The notes under the pieces: generated by a model
What the model was told of the DNA's origin: nothing
Databases searched by the model: none
Seen by the model: only the letters and a program-made list of their open reading frames with translations
NCBI RefSeq assembly: GCF_020404765.1
Contig: NZ_JAIVEM010000030.1
Location: 1 to 64,000, forward strand
Direction of reading: 5' to 3'
DNA length: 64,000 bases
Source of the DNA: Paenibacillus sp. BJ-4
Lineage (GTDB): Bacteria > Bacillota > Bacilli > Paenibacillales > Paenibacillaceae
Part shown: positions 35,776 to 45,158 of the stretch, one piece after another
Layout: each line of letters begins with the position of its first letter
Position numbering within the stretch: position 1 is the first letter of the stretch
Program-made: the position numbers and the translations under genes

Positions 35776-36018
35776 AGTTTCAGTCTCCTTTTACACAAAT
35801 ATTATAAAGACTTTGCAGATACATGTTATCTACAAATAACCAAAGCTTGGCATGGTCCTTTGCAAGCACAAGGACCATGCAGCTTGATCCGTAAGCTCAA
35901 GCATTCTAAAGCTACGGACTTATTTACGGAAATGTATTACAGATCTAATGTATCCATGAAAACTATTATACTACCGTGCTGTCAAGAAGCCTTTCGAAGA
36001 AGCTGTTTGACTTTTTTG

Positions 36019-37032
36019 TTAATGATGTTCAATATGACACTGGAATCCCGGTCTATCAATCTGTATTGTAATATGCTTGATCTCGTATTGTTCATTCAAC
36101 AACCTCTGTGCCTGTTCCATCACAACGCTACTGTAGATCTGATCTTGAATGATAATATGGCAACTCAGCAACGGAACATCCGATGATAACGCCCATACAT
36201 GAAGATCGTGTACTTCAACAACATGCTCAAGATCAAGCAGGGATTGCTTAATTTGATCTGTGTTCATATTCAGCGGCGTACCTTCCATCAAAATATGAAT
36301 GGAGTCCCGAGTCACCCGATAAGCACTGATAATTACCAGAATCGCCACCAATATACTGGCAATCGGATCAGCCAAATTCCAGCCAAAGAACATAATCAAC
36401 AGTGCAGCCACAATCGCACCTACAGAGCCTAACAAATCCCCTATTACATGTAAAAAAGCACTGCGAATATTGAGATTTTCAGATGTATCTCCTCTCATTA
36501 GGATAAAAGCAGCAGCTACATTGACGAGCAGGCCAAGCACTGCAATTGTCAGCATTCCTGAAGTCATGACTCCAGGTGGGGCAGAAAGCCGTTCGAAAGC
36601 TTCCCAGAAAATATAAATCGATATCAGGGCAAGCGCTAAGCCATTGATAAAAGCGGCCAGTACTTCAAAGCGTCTGTAGCCAAACGTCTTTGACTTGCTC
36701 GCTTGCCGTTGTCCCCAGGTCATCGCCAGATAACTTAACCCCAATGCACCCGCATCACTCAACATATGCCCCGCATCAGATAACAGCGCCAGGCTATTAG
36801 TCAGTAATCCACCAATAAATTCAATGATCATATAACCAGCAATTAGAAAGAATGATAACTTCAAAGCATTTTTGTTCGCTCCATGTCCATGAGAATGCCC
36901 GTGGCTATGGGAGTGCCCATGTCCGTGAGCATCTGAATGCTTACTGCCTTTAGAATGATTGTGTTGATGATGCTGGTTGGAATCATGTTTGCATACCGTA
37001 TTATGGTTGTGTGGGTGAGTCTTCTTATTCAT
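36019..37032 (-). CDS. Cation diffusion facilitator (CzcD-like metal exporter)
   Basis: This 337-residue CDF antiporter exports Zn2+, Co2+ or Cd2+. A very His-rich N-terminal tail (about residues 2-55, with HGHGHSHSHGHSHGHG) precedes six hydrophobic segments. Metal-site motifs are ALLSDAGHMLSDA in helix 2 and LHVIGDLLGSVGA in helix 5, giving the family's HxxxD sites. The C-terminal cytoplasmic domain includes VHDLHVWALSSDVPLLSCHI, as in CzcD. The start ATG is followed at once by the His-rich tail. It is monocistronic. A metal-responsive operator was not recognised upstream. Confidence 0.88.
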   Translation of the reverse strand: MNKKTHPHNHNTVCKHDSNQHHQHNHSKGSKHSDAHGHGHSHSHGHSHGHGANKNALKLSFFLIAGYMIIEFIGGLLTNSLALLSDAGHMLSDAGALGLSYLAMTWGQRQASKSKTFGYRRFEVLAAFINGLALALISIYIFWEAFERLSAPPGVMTSGMLTIAVLGLLVNVAAAFILMRGDTSENLNIRSAFLHVIGDLLGSVGAIVAALLIMFFGWNLADPIASILVAILVIISAYRVTRDSIHILMEGTPLNMNTDQIKQSLLDLEHVVEVHDLHVWALSSDVPLLSCHIIIQDQIYSSVVMEQAQRLLNEQYEIKHITIQIDRPGFQCHIEHH

Positions 37033-37216
37033 CTACATGCCCCTCTCCTTTATGAAATTTTGGTAATACACATTTAAAACTAATATATGAGCACTTATTC
37101 ATATATTATAAATAGTCCGAGTGTAATCTGCAAGAATAATATCAAAATACTAGCTGTAGTCCCTACAGGCTCTTAACAGTTGTTTTTCTGCTAACACACG
37201 AACATTCCGAAATTGC

Positions 37217-37246
37217 TAAAAAAGCTCGAGGACTTACCCTCAAGCT
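37217..37246 (-). terminator. Terminator of the first DUF1349 gene
   Basis: AGCTCGAGG (37223-37231) pairs with CCTCAAGCT (37238-37246) with one mismatch; the minus-strand exit is a T-run. It lies downstream of the leftward gene ending at 37311. Confidence 0.75.
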
Positions 37247-37310
37247 TCACGGAACAACATATGCGTTTAATTAATCCTTTCATTAACAACCAAGGTAATC
37301 AACCCACTAC

Positions 37311-37913
37311 TTACACTAGAGGGTTCACATGCAAATCCTGATCCGCTTCAGTGAAAGCCCAGCGGGTAAAAGTAACTTCCAGGCCGTCTCGGGTCGGCGA
37401 ACAAGTAAAGGGACCTGCTTGATTACCGGAAGTATACGGGAAACGGGCTACACGAATGGTTCTCCATCCGTGGTGCTCCGTGCGTGCCCGAATAATCACG
37501 GCATCTTTCATAATGGAGGCGCGAATGGTAACCTCTTCCCCCTTCCATTCCGGTACAGCAGTCAAAGACCAGTCGGAATAACCGTCCGTTACCACTGCAG
37601 ACAGCTGAGGAACTCCATCATTGATTTCAACTCCTGCTTTAATCCACTGCTCTGGTCCGTGATATAATAAAATACCTGCTTGATCATAAAGCTCTGTAAA
37701 GGATGTCAGCAGAAATGACACCTCCACCGCGTTGTCCGTTTCCCAATCAGCTAACAGAGCAGCACCATCTTCAAATTCAAAACCGTATAATGTCTTTTTC
37801 CAAAAATCTCTTCCCTTTTCCGGTACAACCTTTAGATGGTTGCCCTCTTGCCGCACTGACAAAGGCTGGTTAATCCACTTGCCTGTCTCCCAATTCGTTA
37901 TGTTTTTGGTCAC
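37311..37913 (-). CDS. DUF1349-domain protein (copy 1)
   Basis: This 200-residue cytoplasmic protein is a concanavalin-like beta-sandwich of the DUF1349 family (regulation of enolase 1 type). Segments GRDFWKKTLYGFEFEDGAALLAD, DQAGILLYHGPEQWIKAGVEINDG and GPFTCSPTRDGLEVTF are typical. The start is GTG 37913 with AGGAGG nine bases upstream; an upstream ATG at 37961 lacks this. Its function is unknown. A second DUF1349 gene of exactly the same length lies 1.2 kb away (39101-39703), with the same strand; the two proteins are only distantly similar. Confidence 0.82.
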   Translation of the reverse strand: MTKNITNWETGKWINQPLSVRQEGNHLKVVPEKGRDFWKKTLYGFEFEDGAALLADWETDNAVEVSFLLTSFTELYDQAGILLYHGPEQWIKAGVEINDGVPQLSAVVTDGYSDWSLTAVPEWKGEEVTIRASIMKDAVIIRARTEHHGWRTIRVARFPYTSGNQAGPFTCSPTRDGLEVTFTRWAFTEADQDLHVNPLV

Positions 37914-38043
37914 GTGCCAAATCCTCCTTTTCCATTCCCTTCCACATCTTGATTGTATCATAATTCACTAGCAATTACGGATTAAAGGCGCCTGCCCATG
38001 TCCCAATTGTGCATAATCATCACTTGCAAAGAGGTAACAGATA

Positions 38044-38877
38044 TTATTCAGATATTAAACCGTATTTTACAAAGCTTTTATATAGTCCATCTTCCTCAAC
38101 GTGGTCTGTAATATCATCTGCAATTTCCATCAAACCCGGTTTTGCATTGCCCATAGCAATGCCTACAGCGCAATATTCGAGCATCTCGGTATCGTTCATT
38201 CCGTCTCCAATGGCAATCGTCTGTTTCTGAGGTAGACTCAAATGATTTAGCAAATCAGCAATGGCAATTGCCTTGTGAATGCCAGGAATCATCATTTCCC
38301 CGCTGTCCTTACCAAAAATCGGAACGGTGCACTGGATGACCTCAAATTTTCCCTGGAATTCAGCCTTAATACGTTCAAAGGGTACAGCACTTTCCAGAAA
38401 GCAAACCTTATTGACATCGTCTTTATAGAGATCCGTCTCTCCATATGTCAAGCCCACAATAAATGGGTGAGGGGAACGCTCCATTTTTTCTCTGGCCACA
38501 GGGTCGTTCTCAACATCTCCATAGATCCGTCTCTCCAGATGAGTTCTTAAATTCTGGCTAGCATAGAGTGCCGAATTGGACTCCAGATAGAAGTCGATCC
38601 CATGCGTATTAAAGAAATCTACCATGTGCCGAACACCCTCAGGTGTGACTTTTTTATGATAAAGAATCTCATCACCGGATTCTACATATCCCCCTCCTGC
38701 ACCTATGAGACCATCAAATCCGATATCCCAAATGGTGTCATAGATTTCGGCTTTCGAACGACCTGTGCACAGATATAGCAGATGACCATTCTCGCGTGCT
38801 ATTTTGCAGGCTTTCTGTGCCGATTCAGGCACCATGCCGTCATCACCAACAAGTGTCCCGTCTATATCGATAAACAC
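38044..38877 (-). CDS. Cof-type HAD phosphatase, possibly disrupted at its start
   Basis: This 277-residue protein belongs to the Cof subfamily of HAD phosphatases, acting on sugar phosphates or cofactors. Motif I is FIDIDGTLVGDDG; the C-terminal motif IV is IAIGDGMNDTEMLEYC with GIAMGNA. The only usable start in the open frame is GTG 38877, which would begin right at motif I. In the same frame upstream, ATG 38901 (with AAGGGAGA before it) reads MDRVNQ, then a TAA at 38881-38883, then IVFIDIDGTL. The wild-type protein probably began at 38901, and the TAA is a nonsense change or an error. Confidence 0.75.
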   Translation of the reverse strand: MFIDIDGTLVGDDGMVPESAQKACKIARENGHLLYLCTGRSKAEIYDTIWDIGFDGLIGAGGGYVESGDEILYHKKVTPEGVRHMVDFFNTHGIDFYLESNSALYASQNLRTHLERRIYGDVENDPVAREKMERSPHPFIVGLTYGETDLYKDDVNKVCFLESAVPFERIKAEFQGKFEVIQCTVPIFGKDSGEMMIPGIHKAIAIADLLNHLSLPQKQTIAIGDGMNDTEMLEYCAVGIAMGNAKPGLMEIADDITDHVEEDGLYKSFVKYGLISE

Positions 38878-39065
38878 AATTTACTGATTAACTCTATCCA
38901 TTAGTGTGCTGTCTCCCTTGTTTCAACAAATGATGTATTAATGAGGTGGTTGTTGTTATGTTCTACAATTACACTGTAATTTGTGTAACGCATTACATGT
39001 CAAGTTTTTTTGATGAATTGAAACTCTTTCCTCAAGTTTGGAGAATAAACTTATATCGTTAAAAC

Positions 39066-39091
39066 AAAAAAAGCCGCCGATATGGCGACTT
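39066..39091 (-). terminator. Terminator of the second DUF1349 gene
   Basis: GCCGCC (39073-39078) pairs with GGCGAC (39084-39089) including one wobble; the minus-strand exit is a run of seven T. Confidence 0.75.
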
Positions 39092-39100
39092 CTTATATGC

Positions 39101-39703
39101 TTAAAACCTGCTATCCTCATCAGGAAGTGTTAAGTTTAAATATTTAAAATTGACACTGCAACCTGATCCCGTCGGTGACTGGGCCACTACACCCGCAATA
39201 AACTCAGCTGAATGTTCCATTCCAAAGTAACGGATTAACTTCCAATCCTCACCATCGGGTGAATAGTAAAAAGAAATAGTCCTTCCAATCTTCGTGATCC
39301 TCAAATGTGGGTTATCGACCACAACACGCTCAGAATTACAATCATCAGAGGAGCCATTCTTGGTTACAACAGATACAATCGTGGCGTAATCGCCGTTAAA
39401 TTCATAACAAAGTTTAGCCCAATTGTTCGCGTCAGCCATCAACATCAAGCACCCTGAATCATAAAGATGATGCATGGCTACCTGAAGCTGTGTCGTAAGC
39501 TGAAATGACGAATCAACTTGGAGATGTAGAAAAGGAGCCGAATCGGCTACATGTTTTCCACCAGGATCCTTGAAAAAATCAACTTTAGCCGGTGCATCAA
39601 TGATCAATCCATCCTCTTTGGTGTACTCCCAGTGCTCAGGTTCGTTCATCCACCTCAATTTTTCTCTTACTTTTGGCTGAAACAAATTATCACTCATATG
39701 CAC
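39101..39703 (-). CDS. DUF1349-domain protein (copy 2)
   Basis: This 200-residue DUF1349 beta-sandwich protein has motifs VDFFKDPGGKHVADSAPFLHL, HLYDSGCLMLMADANNWAKLCYE and FYYSPDGEDWKLIRYFG, cited by their cores FFKDPGG, ANNWAKLCYE and SPDGEDWKLIRYF. These are characteristic of the YfeE/REE1-like group, with a conserved Trp/Lys pair. No signal peptide is seen. Function unknown; some homologues are linked to carbohydrate binding. A distant paralogue of identical length lies at 37311-37913, on the same strand. ATG 39703 has AGGAG upstream. Confidence 0.85.
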   Translation of the reverse strand: MHMSDNLFQPKVREKLRWMNEPEHWEYTKEDGLIIDAPAKVDFFKDPGGKHVADSAPFLHLQVDSSFQLTTQLQVAMHHLYDSGCLMLMADANNWAKLCYEFNGDYATIVSVVTKNGSSDDCNSERVVVDNPHLRITKIGRTISFYYSPDGEDWKLIRYFGMEHSAEFIAGVVAQSPTGSGCSVNFKYLNLTLPDEDSRF

Positions 39704-39852
39704 TCCTCCATTTGAATTAACTAGACCTTACTATAAATATAATGTCATTATAATTGCTTAAGTTTCGCCTTTAAATATAATATAAGTGTAAGTTAATATA
39801 ATAATAAGGAACAAAAGGGACATTTTATTTTGGGGAATGAATTCTCTCCACA

Positions 39853-39897
39853 AAAAACGGTAGTCCTGTACTTTATTAAGTAAGGACTACCGTTTTT
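39853..39897. terminator. Bidirectional terminator
   Basis: AAAAACGGTAGTCCT (39853-39867) pairs perfectly with AGGACTACCGTTTTT (39883-39897). It is T-rich on both exits and closes the leftward YggS/amidotransferase remnants. Confidence 0.88.
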
Positions 39898-39926
39898 AAG
39901 TTGATTCAACTACTTCTTCCGCATAC

Positions 39927-40527
39927 TCATATATTGTCGCTTTCTAAATACTCGATTACGAATTTATCCAAAAATAAGAACAGATTTTCATTCATTACAT
40001 TGTAGTCACTATGTCTCAGTAATTCTGGTTGCTGAATGAATCTGTGGTTGCTCCAAATGGCATTGGAAACCGTAGACAAGCTTCCCGTATTCTATAATCT
40101 GCCTCGGGCAAGCTTCACTGTAAGCTATTATTTTGCAATTTTCAGTTAATCCAGGCATATCATTATGCCAGTGCCCAACAATACTGGTATCACCAAAATG
40201 GGAAAATTTATCATTCCGCTTGCCTTCATCTGTGAAGGTTATGGGGAAACAGCCTATTTCCTTTTCTGGACTATGCTCATGCTTCGCTCCCAGAGCCTCC
40301 CCGATGAGCTGTGCTCCCAAGCAAACTCCCAGTACTGCCTTTCCTGCTTTAATGCACTTATTGATCAGTGCTATTTCTGCAGCAGCATTAAAGTGAGAGC
40401 ACTCTTCCATGGTTGTACTCGGATCTTGAGGGCAACCTAGAACAATTAATAAATCGATTTCATCTGCGGATTTTGGGAGTTTTTCACCAGCATAAACTCT
40501 TGAATATCCGGCGGTATATCCTCTCAT
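39927..40527 (-). pseudogene. Type 1 glutamine amidotransferase remnant
   Basis: The open frame 40009-40527 (172 residues) covers the middle of a class I glutamine amidotransferase: YAGEKLPKSADEIDLLIVLG, the nucleophile elbow VLGVCLGAQLIGEALG and the His motif YGFQCHLE. The family N-terminus is missing; only MRGYTAGYSRV precedes. After HLE the family normally continues some 20 residues before a tail like FVQQPEEL...NEMN. Here that tail appears in another frame: FIQQPELLRHSDYNVMNENL down to a TGA at 39927. So the gene has lost its 5' end and an internal segment, with a frameshift. It begins inside the truncated YggS gene. Confidence 0.75.
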
Positions 40528-40754
40528 TTCAATCCAGTATACTTTTGCTGTAATTCCTGGACTTTATTCTCACCGAGCAACGTTTCGCCAAAGTCTAGGG
40601 CTTGAATAATTTTCTCTGCAGGAACGGTTTTTACGGCTAACAAGAGCCTCACTTCTTCAGGATTTCTCCCGACAGACTGACAAGCCGAATCCATTCTTTT
40701 TCTAATTTCTTTTATTCTATCTTCAATCGTTAAATTACTCATTTTATTCCTCAT
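40524..40754 (-). pseudogene. YggS-family PLP-binding protein, 3'-truncated
   Basis: The first 77 residues match the N-terminus of the YggS/PROSC pyridoxal-phosphate homeostasis family: RIKEIRKRMDSACQSVGR, LLLAVKTVPAEKIIQALD (PLP Lys region) and GETLLGENKVQELQQK. Intact members are about 220-230 residues long. The frame stops after YTGLK and is followed directly by a 5'-truncated amidotransferase, so a deletion seems to have joined the two. In other genomes YggS genes are stand-alone. Confidence 0.75.
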
Positions 40755-40963
40755 TTCTTCAGAGGGAAAGTTAGTCTTTCCCTATCTTATCTACTTGCCT
40801 AAGCCTGTTCAATTTCATATTTTTACTGATAATGATTGGTTTTACCTATGGAATCGCTACCACTATTGAATTTGTGTAATCCAATTCCATTAGATATTTT
40901 AAATGATTTATCTTACAATGATTCAAATAGCCTATTGTTATAGAACGTGAAGGAGGAAGACCC

Positions 40964-41860
40964 TTGGAACTGAAACAGTTGGAGTACTTTATGGCCGTAT
41001 GCAAGGAACTGCATTTTACCCGCGCGGCCGAGAAACTCGGCATTGCCCAGCCCTCTCTAAGCCAACAAATTCGTTTACTGGAGCACGAAATTGGAACTCC
41101 TCTATTTGATCGTATAGGTAAGAAGACCGTTATAACAGAAGCAGGAAAAACGTTGCAGCATCATGGTTATAACATTTTTCATGAACTTTTGCAGGCACGT
41201 GCCGCGATAAGCGAACTACAGGGACTAGAAAGAGGTACGTTGAAAATTGGTGCTCTACTGACGGTTGTCAATTATTTGCTTCCGCCGACAGTTATTGAGT
41301 TTCACCGTAAATATCCTAATATCGAGCTGTCTGTCTTTGGCCTACGAACTGGAGATATATACAACGCGCTGCTTCAAAACGAGCTTGATTTAGGTATCGT
41401 AATGTTACCGATGGAGCATGATGGCCTGGAATCGATCCCTCTCTACAAAGAAGATCTTGCCCTTGCGTCTCCTGTCGATTATCCCGTTGCCCAGCAACCT
41501 TTTGTGACGCTTGATATTCTGAAGCGAGTTCCTTCCGTCCTATTGCCAGGTACATATTTTATGAGACAACTGATTAATGAAAAATGTCGCTCGTATGATT
41601 TCACGCCCCAACCGGTCATGGAAATGACAACGATGGAATCGATCATCAATATGGTCAGCAAAGGTGTTGGCGTCACTATTCTACCGAAGGCATATCTCGA
41701 TTACATTGACAATCAGCATATTCAAACAATTCCGATTCAGAACCCAGCATTAACCACACAAATCGGTGTTGTTTACCGAAGAAACAAATATTTATGTGCG
41801 GCTAGCCGTATATTTATGGAGCAATTGATAACTACGATTAAAAATGAGCGTTTTGACTAA
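40964..41860 (+). CDS. LysR-family transcriptional regulator
   Basis: This 298-residue regulator has the LysR helix-turn-helix at residues 1-60 (ELKQLEYFMAVCKELHFTRAAEKLGIAQPSLSQQI, core FTRAAEKLGIAQPSLSQQI) and an effector domain from about 90. TTG 40964 is the start, with AAGGAGGA seven bases upstream. It is divergent from the YggS remnant, so its former target may be that decayed locus. The effector is unknown. Confidence 0.87.
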   Translation: MELKQLEYFMAVCKELHFTRAAEKLGIAQPSLSQQIRLLEHEIGTPLFDRIGKKTVITEAGKTLQHHGYNIFHELLQARAAISELQGLERGTLKIGALLTVVNYLLPPTVIEFHRKYPNIELSVFGLRTGDIYNALLQNELDLGIVMLPMEHDGLESIPLYKEDLALASPVDYPVAQQPFVTLDILKRVPSVLLPGTYFMRQLINEKCRSYDFTPQPVMEMTTMESIINMVSKGVGVTILPKAYLDYIDNQHIQTIPIQNPALTTQIGVVYRRNKYLCAASRIFMEQLITTIKNERFD

Positions 41861-42209
41861 TCTCTCTTTTAATCGTTACAAAGGTGGTGCCCCGTAAGTG
41901 CTTCTTGTTCAAATGTCGATTCATGCCTGCATCAATACAGCGGTTCTAACTTTCAATCATAGCTTTCGAGGTGTTAGGTTATTGCTCGTAAAAAGGCTGT
42001 GATGAAGTAGACCCGTAGAACTGTATCCTCCAAAGGGTTGGGGATGCCACTAGCCACTTCAACTCGCTTGATATAGTTTATCACGCCTCTTAAGCGTTTT
42101 TGTGAGCTCAAACATTCGTTTAAAAGGTCTTATGTAATAAGTAGAGCTTGACCCCACTGAATATGTGTTGTCAGGCTCTTCATTATCCAGAATATTCAGT
42201 GGCATTCCA
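41861..42209. other. Non-coding gap without recognised genes
   Basis: These 349 bases between the LysR gene and the nucleotidase show no convincing reading frame. CACTGAATAT (42154-42163) pairs with ATATTCAGTG (42192-42201) and may form a weak hairpin downstream of the nucleotidase gene. Degraded former coding sequence is possible, but none was identified. Confidence 0.5.
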
Positions 42210-42929
42210 TTATATATATTTGAAATTCTTCAACACATGACCTTCTGAAAGTATAATATTCTCTAGCTCCATCAGACTTTTTATCTCATAGGTTGGTTGA
42301 ATTCCAGATGTGTTTGTTTTCCCGCTAGGGTTGAACCAGCAGCTATCAATTCCGAAACTGTTCCCTCCCTGGATATCCGAAGTCAGAGAATCACCGATCA
42401 TAAGAACGTTACTTTTATCCGAAATGGCCAGCTTGGTAAATGTATAATCAAAAATAGCGGCTTGTGGTTTTTGGCAACCCACTTCCTCTGAAATAATCAC
42501 CTGTTCAAACACATTACGCAGTGGCGAGAGCTGAATTCGGGAGGTTTGCACCTCTTTGATTCCGTTCGTAATGATTGCCAAGCGACGGTCGGACAGCTTC
42601 TCACATATTTCAACCGCTCCATCAATCAAAAAGGCTCCTTCACCCAAATAACGTAAATAAGCAGCACTAAAGGCATCCGGATTGAAATCCAGCTCATGAA
42701 CAGCAAACAATCGCTTGAATCTCTCCACTCGCAGCTCCGCCGGGCTAATATGTCCTTCCTCTGCTTCCCGCCACAGCGCACTATTGATTTCATCATAGCT
42801 GGCCTTATACTCAGTGGCCCCTTCCGGCAAGCCGAATTGGGTAAAAGTGTTCTGTAGTGCATGACGCTCTGCTTTTTTAAAATCAAATAGTGTATCATCC
42901 ACATCAAACAAAATAACTTCGTATTTCAT
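42210..42929 (-). CDS. YjjG-like noncanonical pyrimidine nucleotidase
   Basis: This 239-residue HAD phosphatase of the YjjG/YfnB type dephosphorylates nucleoside monophosphates, including noncanonical pyrimidines. Motif I is VILFDVDDTLFDFKKAE, motif II LAIITNGIKEVQ, motif III region SEEVGCQKPQAAIFDY, motif IV MIGDSLTSDIQGG. ATG 42929 is preferred because GGAGGT lies just upstream; an ATG at 42941 would include that box. It is monocistronic. Confidence 0.85.
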   Translation of the reverse strand: MKYEVILFDVDDTLFDFKKAERHALQNTFTQFGLPEGATEYKASYDEINSALWREAEEGHISPAELRVERFKRLFAVHELDFNPDAFSAAYLRYLGEGAFLIDGAVEICEKLSDRRLAIITNGIKEVQTSRIQLSPLRNVFEQVIISEEVGCQKPQAAIFDYTFTKLAISDKSNVLMIGDSLTSDIQGGNSFGIDSCWFNPSGKTNTSGIQPTYEIKSLMELENIILSEGHVLKNFKYI

Positions 42930-43020
42930 GATTACCTCCATGCCATTCCCTCATTATATTATCCTTACTATATTATTCAGTTACCGTCCCTTAGAGCTGT
43001 TCCAGCTGGAAGCATCAAAA

Positions 43021-43059
43021 ACCGGGAGTAAACTAGAAGTGTAGTTTGATCTCCCGGTT
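43021..43059 (-). terminator. Terminator of the MFS gene
   Basis: ACCGGGAG...CTCCCGGT forms an imperfect long hairpin over 43021-43059; the minus-strand exit is GTTTTTG. It lies downstream of the leftward MFS gene. Confidence 0.7.
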
Positions 43060-43157
43060 ATTATACAGAACCTGATTGAGGCGTCAAGTCACGGACAGCA
43101 GAACCAGAATATTTCCATAATTACCTGACAATACAGTCCATGCTGCAATCGACCTCC

Positions 43158-44357
43158 TCAATGTTTTTTTTCAGTGAAGAAGTACAGCAGAGATAACAGT
43201 GGTAAAGCGACCCCAAGAAGTGCTGTGAAACTCCAGCCGTTATAGGCATAGGCCCATCCTCCCAAAGAGGAACCAACAGCTCCGCCAATAAAGAATATGG
43301 ACATGAACAGACCGTTCAGACGACCTCTTGCCTCACTTCCCAATGAATAAATGGCACGTTGTCCAAGTACAAGATTACCCGATACGGCCATATCCAGTGT
43401 AATGGCTGATATAAACAGTATCACGAGGGCAACGATCGAATGGTCTTGAAAAAGATAAATCAGCAAAAAGGAGATCGTAGCTATGACCATAGCCAATCCA
43501 GTTAAAAATGTGGTCCAGCCCTTATCCGCCAGTTTACCGGCAATTGGTGCTGCGACTGCCCCACCCACGCCAACTAAAGCAAACAATGCAATACCCTGCT
43601 GAGACATCCCGAAGTCATCCGCCAATCGTAAAGGGACTGTCGTCCAAAAAAGGCTAAAGGAGCCGAATAAACAAGCTTGATAAAAAGCACGACGACGAAG
43701 CACAGGTGTTTGTTTGAAAAGAGCTCCCAATGAGAAAATTAATTCACCGTAGTTCATTGTAGGCGTAGGCTTACGCTCCGGAAGAGTGCGCGACAACAGA
43801 ATCGCCAGCAGTGTGATAACAATGGCTGATAAGGAAAATACAGCCTGCCAGCCCCAGATGCTGGTGATTAAGCTGGCTACCGGCCGGGCAAACATGATTC
43901 CGAGCAAAAGTCCGCTCATTACATTCCCTACCACACGCCCACGCTGCTCCTCAGCTGCCAAATAGGTGGCATAAGGCACCAGGATTTGGGCTACGACTGA
44001 ACCCAGTCCAATAAACAGTGACGCAATCAGAAATAACGCTCCTCCAGGGGCAAATGTTGCTGCCAGCAAAGCACATACCACCACTATTAGAGACACAACT
44101 GCCAGACGCCGATTCTCAATGATATCACTAAGCGGCACAATAAACAGCAATCCTGCAACATAACCGATTTGGGTCAAGGTCACAATTAATCCAGCTACTG
44201 CAGAAGAAAGCCCCATCGCGGCACCAATAGGACCGACCAATGTTTGGGCATAATACAAATTGGCAACGATAAGGCCGCATGCTGATGCCAACAGGAACAT
44301 CATCCACTTAGAAATCCCTTTACTCTCGTTGAATGAACTTTTTTGCATGACCATCAT
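43158..44357 (-). CDS. MFS transporter (drug efflux type)
   Basis: This 399-residue, twelve-helix major facilitator resembles the YnfM / sugar-efflux and drug-efflux group. The A-motif-like loop after helix 2 is [13 protein letters not shown], and the second half has a matching loop [14 protein letters not shown] 44357 follows GAGGAG; other ATGs at 44354 and 44348 are possible. It is divergent from a TetR regulator whose likely operators lie in the shared promoter. This is the classic layout of a repressor-controlled efflux pump. The substrate is unknown. Confidence 0.87.
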   Translation of the reverse strand: MMVMQKSSFNESKGISKWMMFLLASACGLIVANLYYAQTLVGPIGAAMGLSSAVAGLIVTLTQIGYVAGLLFIVPLSDIIENRRLAVVSLIVVVCALLAATFAPGGALFLIASLFIGLGSVVAQILVPYATYLAAEEQRGRVVGNVMSGLLLGIMFARPVASLITSIWGWQAVFSLSAIVITLLAILLSRTLPERKPTPTMNYGELIFSLGALFKQTPVLRRRAFYQACLFGSFSLFWTTVPLRLADDFGMSQQGIALFALVGVGGAVAAPIAGKLADKGWTTFLTGLAMVIATISFLLIYLFQDHSIVALVILFISAITLDMAVSGNLVLGQRAIYSLGSEARGRLNGLFMSIFFIGGAVGSSLGGWAYAYNGWSFTALLGVALPLLSLLYFFTEKKH

Positions 44358-44426
44358 TCTCCTCTTTTTGTTTCCGAATGACGACAGAATAACATGTTTA
44401 ATCTTGCCGTCATTCCAACAATTATT

Positions 44427-44549
44427 TACTAAACGTTAAGTTCAGTAATTCGATAAATAAATAATATACTGAACGTATCGTTTTGTAAATAGATAATTTT
44501 GATTTATTTTATTTTCGTTCGAATTTTAGTATACTGAACGTATCGTTTT
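44427..44549. promoter_or_regulatory. Repeated TetR operators
   Basis: TATACTGAACGTATCGTTTT occurs exactly twice, at 44465-44484 and 44530-44549. A diverged copy TACTAAACGTTA is at 44427-44438. All lie between the divergent MFS and TetR genes. The copy at 44530 ends 20 bases before the TetR start, so binding would block its transcription. Confidence 0.7.
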
Positions 44550-44569
44550 TATTAGAGAGGAGGAATTTT

Positions 44570-45148
44570 ATGCAGCGCAAAAGAGGACGGCCACGGAATG
44601 TTGAAACGCACAAGTCTATACTGTCCGCTTCCTATGATTTGTTGTTGGAAAATGGCTTTGGCGCGGTCACTGTAGAGAAAATTGCGGAACGTGCAGGAGT
44701 TAGCAAAGCGACAATTTATAAATGGTGGCCTAATAAGGCCGCTGTGGTCATGGATGGCTTCCTGGCTGCGGCTGCGGACAGGCTGCCCATACCCGATACG
44801 GGCTCGGCTTTCCAGGACATACTCATCCATGCTACCAATGTAACTCAATTTATGATCAGTCGTGAGGGGAAAATCATTGCGGAGCTGATTGGTGAAGGAC
44901 AATTTGATGCAGGACTGGCTGAGGCATATCGAACTCGATATATTCATCCACGCCGCCTTGAGGCCCGGCAGCTTCTGGAACGAGGAGTTCAGAGCGGGGA
45001 ATTAAAGAGGGACCTTGATATCGAATTAAGTATTGATCTCATATACGGACCGATTTTCTATCGATTGCTGGTCACCGGTGGTTTATTGGACAATGTGTAT
45101 ATACAAAATTTAGTGGACACTGCCTTTCAAGGAATTAGAGCGGAATGA
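44570..45148 (+). CDS. TetR/AcrR-family regulator of the efflux gene
   Basis: This 192-residue TetR repressor has an N-terminal helix-turn-helix FGAVTVEKIAERAGVSKATIYKWWPNKAAV, with core AERAGVSKATIYKWW, and a C-terminal domain of the TetR_C_11/AcrR type. ATG 44570 has GAGGAGG upstream. It is divergent from the MFS gene and probably represses both by binding the repeats in 44427-44549. A terminator follows at 45159-45197. Confidence 0.9.
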   Translation: MQRKRGRPRNVETHKSILSASYDLLLENGFGAVTVEKIAERAGVSKATIYKWWPNKAAVVMDGFLAAAADRLPIPDTGSAFQDILIHATNVTQFMISREGKIIAELIGEGQFDAGLAEAYRTRYIHPRRLEARQLLERGVQSGELKRDLDIELSIDLIYGPIFYRLLVTGGLLDNVYIQNLVDTAFQGIRAE

Positions 45149-45158
45149 TGAAAATCAA

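Noticed and set aside
36870..37030. Short tandem DNA repeat in the CDF gene start
   Set aside because: It is the coding sequence of a His/Gly-rich metal-binding tail, common in CDF exporters.
41861..42209. Insertion-sequence remnant in the non-coding gap
   Set aside because: No transposase motif, terminal inverted repeats or target duplication could be seen; the only pairing is a weak 10-bp hairpin.
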